Source: Sipunculus nudus (taxonomy: Eukaryota > Annelida > Sipuncula > Golfingiida > Sipunculidae). Taken from it: a stretch of DNA of 64,000 nucleotides. The stretch's first letter is position 1; every line of letters starts with the position of its first letter. The position numbers and the translations under genes were made by a program. The stretch is from NCBI GenBank assembly GCA_026874595.1, contig CM049313.1, forward strand, positions 38,904,659-38,968,658. The letters are read 5' to 3'. Under the pieces are notes generated by a model. The model had not been told where the DNA came from. It worked only from the letters and a program-made list of their open reading frames with translations, and did not search any database. Below are positions 61,101 to 64,000 of the stretch, piece by piece.

Positions 61101-62657
61101 GTAGTTATTGAGATACTGGAGTTTTTGTATCAAATTTTTCATTATTCTGGGGGGTATTTTGGAGCCATACAGCTTAATGGATATGGGTAACAGAGACCTA
61201 ATTTCAGGTTTCCATGGAGATTTTTCATGGGTCTCCCTGTGTGTAAAGAATGAAGATTCTAGGTCCAGTTGTTATGATTTGTGCCCTGTTAACAGATGTT
61301 CATATCTTTAAAGGTCTCAAAAATAGAGAAAAAAAATCGAAAAAAGCCTGAACAAATATATGTGGTGCCACCAGGCTGCAGAAACTGATGAAAAACTCCA
61401 TGATCAATATCCATACAAACAATTATGGTGATCTCTGCATAAGTTGTTCAGATACTTCAGCTTTTGTATCAAATTTTCCATTATTCTGAGCTGTACTTTG
61501 GAGTGCCATAGCTCAAAGGATATGGGTAACAGAGACCTAATTTCAGGTTTCCATGGAGACTTTTCATAGGTCTCCCTGTGTGTCAAGAATGAAGATTCTA
61601 GGTCCAATTTGAACCCTGTTGACAGATATCTACATCTTTAAAGGTCTCAAAAATAGAGAAAAAAATTTGTAAAAAATCAAAAAATACAGGTAGCGCCACC
61701 AGTCTGCAGGAACTGATGGAACATCTCATGATCAATATGTATGCCAAAAATCATGACCATCAGTGATGTAGTTAATGAGATATTGAAGTTTTTGTATGAA
61801 AGTTTTGACTATTCTTGGGGGTACTTTGGGGCCCCATAGCTTGAAGGATATGGGTAACAGAGACCTAATTCCAGGTTTCCAAGGAGATTTTTCATGGACC
61901 TCTCTGGATGTAAAGTAAGAAGATTCCAGGTCCAGTGGTTACAATTTGTGCCTTGTTAACGGACAGATGGCAGGATGACCGGACGGCCGGACGGACGACA
62001 GACAAAGAGTGATCGCTATAGCTCAGATGACTTACAGTCAGCTGAGCTAAAAAAGCTAACAGGTTTAAATTATGATGCTTGTCGGCGTTATCTGTCCTAG
62101 GAGCAAATCAAATATATGCAAGGATGTGTTTGTATGCTTTGCCAGTGTGTATTATCGATCTGCACAGCCAAAGCTTGACAAGTCACTTATCAACATGGAC
62201 AATTTAAATCTTGTAAAGGATTTAACACCATGAATGTATATATCTATAAACACAACCACTTTAAAAATTACCAGTAATAATCCAAGTTTAAATTATTAAA
62301 TGAACCAGTTGTAAATAGAATAATTCTACAAAGTGCAACATATTTCACTTTTCAGGTTTAGTTATTTTTTAGTCAGTTAAAATCAATACCCCCAGTATAT
62401 AGTGCATTGTATTACCAAGTTAATGCATTGTAACAATACTGAAAACATGTAAACAAACCAGTTCCAGACAGAGAAATCACATGTATTAGCCTCAGGATGT
62501 GTCATTACATTCTAACAACATGTCAGGACAACATTAATTGTGAGTTAGATAAAATGTCTATTGTGCAGACTTAATACGATAATGATTTCAATTTTAAGAC
62601 TTACTCACCAAATGATGCACAGATCACCAAAAATATTGCCACCTTCAATCCAGCCAT
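42881..62657 (-). CDS. Cys-rich single-pass type I membrane protein with a PPPY tail (6 coding exons)
   Basis: Joined minus-strand exons 62657-62609, 58593-58455, 56703-56582, 56196-56043, 45500-45373 and 43137-42881 give 282 residues. Every intron starts GT and ends AG, and exon phases (1, 2, 1, 2, 1) agree at all five joins. Residues 1-22 form a signal peptide (LKVAIFLVICASFAV core). The ectodomain, about 23-200, has 13 Cys (24, 32, 62, 71, 79, 91, 98, 111, 124, 154, 163, 172, 197) and many charged residues. One span lies at about 203-227 (IFLIIAGACLGIMILASLAV). The basic-edged tail ends YESPPPYRT, where PPPY at 277-280 fits a WW-domain ligand as used by NEDD4-type E3 ligases. The Cys spacing recalls the DUF19 / 27-kDa haemolymph-glycoprotein type domains, but I cannot confirm this. 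A cell-surface receptor or adhesion role is inference. Introns total about 19 kb and are full of transposons. Confidence 0.88.
43700..43815. repeat. Short tandem repeat, 3 copies of about 38-45 bp
   Basis: AACAAATGCTGTGGCC, then (G/T)AACAT and a short AT-rich spacer, three times. Confidence 0.85.
43900..44060 (+). mobile_element. Possible worn tRNA-like SINE
   Basis: AAGTGGCTAGAGCATTACAC resembles a Pol III A box and GGCAGTTTGAGAG a weakened B box 50-60 bases later. No tail or target duplication was seen, so this is tentative. Confidence 0.35.
44385..45130 (+). repeat. Core-repeat array with two alternating unit types
   Basis: Units of about 130-140 bp alternate. One type has GTGAACCATTTGGCCGATTG-like and CAAAATTTTGCATATGTATA. 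The other has TATCTGCCTAAAATTTTGCA and TACATCTTGGATAGCTTTC. Both end in a GGTGG(C/T)GCCACCT palindrome followed by GCAACCATTTTTGCACA or an ATTTACGCTGCAG phrase. The dimer period is about 265 bp. The array lies in the last intron of the membrane-protein gene. Confidence 0.85.
45373..45500 (-). CDS. Fifth coding exon
   Basis: 128 bases between GATTACAG and GTAAGTGA. 42 whole codons with Cys163, Cys172 and Cys197 and a likely amphipathic helix (EEAAKFEKTFVDKMLRPL). The intron before it is 10.5 kb. Confidence 0.87.
45588..45790. repeat. Interspersed repeat, copy 2 (match to 7460-7660)
   Basis: GAGGTTGTGTGATTTGTT, ACTCGGCAGTGACGG, CACAGTATTTCTGCCACTGT and AACAACATG in the same order and spacing as copy 1. 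Confidence 0.7.
45905..48255. other. Intronic stretch
   Basis: No coding exon or clear repeat family recognised. Segments at 46770-46890 (CTTGTTTTTATTGCCGC with several CCCC blocks) and 47545-47750 are less AT-rich and may be old repeats. The short ORFs there lack motifs. Confidence 0.4.
48261..49812 (+). mobile_element. Core-repeat element with GCCCCCGCC ends
   Basis: It opens ACTAGATGTGTCGGAACGAC then AAAGCCCCCGCCTGGGGC. It closes ATATGCCCCGGCCACTTTGT then GGCGGGGGCATAAAAA, so the ends are mirrored. The interior has units of about 175 bp with CCACACACCAAAAATCAGGC, CAATATCTGCAGGCATTG, TTTGTCATGAAAATTTCTAT and GTAGGTCAAC. It is split by another element at about 48505-49180. Confidence 0.8.
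48505..49180 (+). mobile_element. Second element nested in the GCCCCCGCC-ended one
   Basis: It starts AAAACTAGATTATTAGCAAA and ends in GACGGACAGTTTGGGTGACG then CCCATCAGCCTATGAGCTCA. It carries two units with TTCCTGAGATATAAACT-like, AAGGTCACCCATCTT and a CAGGTGGCGCCACC palindrome at 48816-48829. The host element's phrase GCATTG...CTGTACATGT is interrupted exactly at its edges. Confidence 0.7.
49813..50400. other. Intronic stretch
   Basis: Nothing recognised. Confidence 0.4.
50401..50665. repeat. Minisatellite, 20-bp unit
   Basis: About 14 degenerate copies of TTTTCTGTGATATCCTATGG, with GTTATCC variants and some shortened copies. Confidence 0.93.
50761..52048 (+). mobile_element. 5' part of a hairpin-ended core-repeat element
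   Basis: It opens AACAAGTGACCCATGGGTCA then TGACGCTCAGCTG, the same block as at 60489. Units with GATGGCGTCCTGGTGGCCAT and TTTCTGACA follow near 51260 and 51390. The matching 3' hairpin may be the one at 55940-55972, in which case the Tigger element at 52051 split this copy. Confidence 0.55.
52051..54809 (+). mobile_element. Full-length Tigger (pogo-group, Tc1/mariner superfamily) DNA transposon
   Basis: The ends are inverted repeats of about 26 bp: CAGTGGAGCGCCATTCATCT at the left and the complement of ATGAACGGCGCTCCACTG at the right. TA lies directly outside both, the target duplication expected for this superfamily. Subterminal GTTTATCCGTAA-like and GTTTATCCGAAC-like words repeat on both sides. 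Total length is 2759 bp. It lies in the 10.5-kb intron of the minus-strand gene, in opposite orientation, and an AATAAA occurs at about 54331 after its ORF. Confidence 0.93.
52607..54232 (+). pseudogene. Tigger transposase with five in-frame stops
   Basis: One frame from the ATG at 52607 to the final stop gives 541 codon positions. It opens with a basic SRKRKR and a CENP-B-type helix-turn-helix (TKAAELAREFNVGRSTI), then a second DNA-binding domain (MHGSDSTFLASSGWLKRF). The DDE domain follows: YNAD before a stop then TGLYWK, next LLLVDNCPAHP, then TSKIQPCDAGIIE. The C-terminus is acidic with an IRSYF end typical of jerky/Tigger proteins. Internal stops are TGA at 52685, TAG at 52811, 53039 and 53150, and TGA at 53618. 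No frameshift was found. The 53150 stop replaces the residue after NAD, usually Glu. Not functional as written. Confidence 0.9.
54830..55700. repeat. Degenerate tandem array with nuclear-receptor-like direct repeats
   Basis: Five or six units of about 135-146 bp, each with a (G)TGACCTTGACCTTTGACCT phrase, then TTCTTC(T/C)CCTATTGGTAG-like, GTGAAAGAT and AAGGTTTGGGTTGAA. TGACCTTTGACCT is perfect at 55315, 55450 and 55596 and altered in the other units. The array runs straight into the family terminus at 55740-55972. Confidence 0.85.
55740..55972 (+). mobile_element. 3' terminus of the hairpin-ended core-repeat family
   Basis: AGGTCGCAGTGACCTAATTT then CAGGTTTGCAAGGAGA, a GTTACGATTAGTGCCCTG phrase, then runs of GGACGG and GGCCGGAC, then CATCGCTATAGCCCAGCATG and GTCAGCTGAGCTAAAAA. 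The same order is seen at 61860-62055. Confidence 0.75.
56043..56196 (-). CDS. Fourth coding exon
   Basis: 154 bases between TTTCCACAG and GTGAGTTG. 50 whole codons with Cys111, Cys124 and Cys154, and a lysine-rich middle. GC content is clearly above the flanking introns, as expected for a real exon. Confidence 0.88.
56582..56703 (-). CDS. Third coding exon
   Basis: 122 bases between TTCTTCAG and GTAAGTCC. 40 whole codons hold Cys71, 79, 91 and 98, with the RALFQGICDGFKYMC segment the densest Cys part of the domain. Confidence 0.85.
56704..57725. other. Intronic stretch
   Basis: No further exon recognised. A GC-richer patch at 56985-57310 (CTTCCGCAAGGTTAGCTTGC, then CATCCGCAGGGTTAGCTTAC) holds a short internal repeat; no coding sense is supported. 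Confidence 0.4.
57731..58330 (-). repeat. Intronic copy of the CRE-bearing upstream block
   Basis: About 600 bp that match 63344-63927 with scattered substitutions, from TGACCTATCCATGAACTCTA to GGAGCATTTGGG. It keeps the minus-strand TGCCAG|GTAAGACAT donor (junction at 58055) and TGACGTCA sites near 58153 and 58194, plus a third TACGTCAT between them that is lost in the other copy. Confidence 0.9.
58455..58593 (-). CDS. Second coding exon
   Basis: 139 bases between TGATTGCAG and GTAGGAC. It encodes 45 whole codons with Cys24, Cys32 and Cys62 and supplies the residues just after the signal-peptide cleavage site. The 159-codon plus-strand ORF across it is antisense. Confidence 0.85.
58905..59275 (-). 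mobile_element. Single-unit relative of the (TGTC)n-linked element
   Basis: Read on the minus strand: AATGGGGGACATTGATTTTG, (TGTC)n-like words, GATTTTCGTTTATGTATGAT, AATTTGGGTCAGTGATTGCT, TTTTGGAGTGTCTGTC, as in the array at 27130. It ends at GGTGGGGGACGTAA near 58915. Confidence 0.8.
59600..60030 (+). repeat. Two tandem units of about 147 bp
   Basis: ATCACTGATTGTGCTCTGGC recurs as ATCACCGATTGTGCTCTGGC, each followed by a CAGCCA(C/T)AT phrase, GGGTCTGAAA, ATAGGGA and CTCTTTGGGATATC. The overlapping 137-codon ORF is a by-product. Confidence 0.8.
60489..62057 (+). mobile_element. Complete hairpin-ended core-repeat element
   Basis: 5' end ACAAGTGACCCATGGGTCAT then GACGCTCAGCTGACTG. 3' end TATAGCTCAGATGACTTACA then GTCAGCTGAGCTAAAAAAG, so GCTCAGCTGACTG is mirrored at both ends. 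Inside are four units of about 310-335 bp with ATGGGTAACAGAGACCTAAT, TTTCAGGTTTCCATGGAGA, AGATTCTAGGTCCAGTTGTT, AAAGGTCT(C/A)AAAAATAGAG, a (G/C)GCGCCACCAGTCTGC-like phrase and a TTGTATCAAATTTTCC phrase. A GGACGGCCGGACGG run precedes the 3' hairpin. No ORF; non-autonomous. Confidence 0.85.
62057..62608. other. Intronic stretch
   Basis: AT-rich, nothing recognised before the donor of the first coding exon. Confidence 0.4.
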
Positions 62658-62679
62658 GATTTAAAGCTCTGCTGTTGAT
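62609..62679 (-). CDS. First coding exon with part of the 5' UTR
   Basis: The acceptor TTATATTTCAG precedes 62679. A 22-base UTR leads to the ATG at 62657, which starts MAGLKVAIFLVICASF, and the donor GTGAGTAAG follows 62609. An acceptor ahead of the ATG means at least one non-coding exon lies upstream. Confidence 0.85.
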
Positions 62680-62773
62680 CTGAAATATAAAAGGATAATG
62701 ATCCATCAGACTTAGCAGGATGTCTACAACCAGATGTAACCTCACTCTGTTGTCCAACTGAAAACAATGTTAG

Positions 62774-63118
62774 TTAAGGCCAACAAAAATTAAAGGTATG
62801 GTTCTCAGGCACCGCCCGCATCAAATTTAAACCCCCGAATCAAAACTTTTTATTTTGATTTTCAATTAAAATTTTCCAATTATGAGCTGCTGCTGCTCCA
62901 TAATTTTTTTCAAGAAGATAAAACCATACAATTTCCTTTGTTTTGTGGTGCTTTTACTTATTTAGCAAAATAAAACTGTTATTTTCTTGCTTTACCCTTA
63001 TCATTTGACATTTTTATCGAAACATACCAAAAAATTTTAAATAAAAAAAGCGCCCGCCCGCATTGATTTCTGAAAAAAAGTGCCTGAGAACCATACCTTT
63101 TTTTTTTATTTTGGCCTA
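62774..63118. mobile_element. MITE with perfect 21-bp inverted ends
   Basis: AAAGGTATGGTTCTCAGGCA (62792 on) is mirrored exactly by TGCCTGAGAACCATACCTTT (to 63100). Similarity continues outward through a TAAGGCCAACAAAAATT / AATTTTTGGCCTAA-like zone and inward through a CCGCCCGCAT phrase. The AT-rich core of about 270 bp has no ORF. It sits between the first coding exon and the candidate promoter. Confidence 0.85.
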
Positions 63119-63343
63119 ATCCTCAATTATTACCCCTCATTCTCCATAACCAATGTTATTAACCATACCCACAGCACTGTAGTACTTTCATCCAGGCTTT
63201 TCTCTTATAAGCTCAAGACCCATGTGATTTTGTGTATTTGCACAAAAAAAATCATTCATCAGCAAACTTGCATATACACCTGAAAATCATCCACAAATCA
63301 ATGTATAGGGAGTACCTGAACAGTAAAAATCTTGAAAATCAAC

Positions 63344-63927
63344 TGACCTATCCATGAACTCTATGCGACCTTAATCGCATATTCATACAATGAATAAATA
63401 TAAGCATGGGACTAAGGAGCAACCAATCAGGTGACCTTAAACATTGTAAAGCGTCAATCATCTGACAAAACCAAAAATTTGCACAATTGGACAGAGGTCT
63501 GTCAAACAGAACATGTGTAGTCTGTAAATACTACCAGTATACCCATGTCGTCATGTTTTTTTTTTATATTTATTATAAGACAGTATAAAACTTTTCTAAG
63601 CTAAAGGTTGCGGGAGCCATTCCTACAACTACCGAGTGAATAAAAATGTCTTACCTGGCATATAATTCCTATTGGACAAATATTCTAATATATATTGCAA
63701 CACAGTTCATATATGACTGCCATATAGTAAACAATGGTCAGGTGATACCAGTTGATGACGTCAGTCAATACCACGTAATGTGCCATTGCCCTTTGTGACG
63801 TCATTATTATGTTATAATCAGCCGTCGCTTTCATGGGCATGGAAGTCCATATGTGTAGGAGGGTTTTTGGGGCTCATTATAATAATAAGTTAAACAGGCG
63901 GAGCATTTGGGCTTTGGTAGACAATTC
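63344..63927 (-). promoter_or_regulatory. Candidate promoter and non-coding first exon of the membrane-protein gene
   Basis: On the minus strand, two TGACGTCA (CRE/ATF) palindromes near 63756 and 63797 are followed about 100-150 bases later by TGCCAG|GTAAGACATT (junction at 63655), a strong donor that could join the acceptor at 62679. The expected transcription start would be somewhere between, but no TATA box stands out. This is inference from position and motifs; the block could instead be a repeat that merely lies here. Confidence 0.45.
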
Positions 63928-64000
63928 TGTCCATTGTGAAGGTAACTTAATCCAGAACTCACTGGCCCACTATACCATTTGAAAGTACATGAACTTACAT

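Overview
The window looks like nuclear DNA of an invertebrate animal, most likely a mollusc. It is AT-rich, genes are sparse, introns run to kilobases with GT/AG borders, and most of the DNA is decayed retrotransposons, tRNA-derived SINEs, a Tigger-type transposon, and several families of interspersed elements built of 130-310 bp core repeats with (TGTC)n/(GTCC)n stretches. The last type resembles the microsatellite-bearing elements of bivalves. The mollusc assignment rests on overall character, not on a database match.

Only two host protein-coding loci can be supported. The first is an almost single-exon class A GPCR on the minus strand (14909-16052), broken by one extra base just before its seventh membrane helix. 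The second was assembled here by splice-site reading: a six-coding-exon gene on the minus strand (42881-62657) for a predicted 282-residue protein. It has a signal peptide, an extracellular domain with 13 cysteines, one membrane span and a short cytoplasmic tail ending in PPPY. All five junctions keep frame and have GT/AG borders. About 650 bp upstream of its 5' UTR acceptor lies a CRE-bearing stretch containing a good splice donor (63344-63927). A second copy of that stretch lies in the intron after the second coding exon (57731-58330).

Region by region: 1-1300 is the decayed 3' part of a LINE. 1300-6585 is featureless apart from simple repeats. 6586-8499 is a tandem duplication whose second copy lost 872 bp. 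9400-10700 holds a SINE fragment and a hairpin-ended element. 11575-14680 holds a 16-bp minisatellite and a 79-bp satellite. 14909-16052 is the GPCR. 16384-18860 is a core-repeat element carrying a SINE that itself carries a terminal-inverted-repeat element. 19980-21380 is an old 690-bp tandem duplication. 23490-23625 is a SINE. 27130-28480 is a (TGTC)n-linked array. 29458-30530 is a 45-bp minisatellite. 30780-32215 is a transposon with inverted repeats of about 340 bp. 35435-36420 is a CR1-like LINE remnant. 37355-38040 is a 28-bp minisatellite. 39340-40720 holds core repeats with a GGCGCC palindrome. 42881-63930 is the membrane-protein gene with its introns. The largest intron (45501-56042) holds a full-length but stop-ridden Tigger element (52051-54809), a nested repeat pair and an array of nuclear-receptor-like direct repeats.

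No rRNA, CRISPR or intact tRNA gene was seen. All coordinates come from reading by eye, so repeat edges are approximate to a few bases unless stated.
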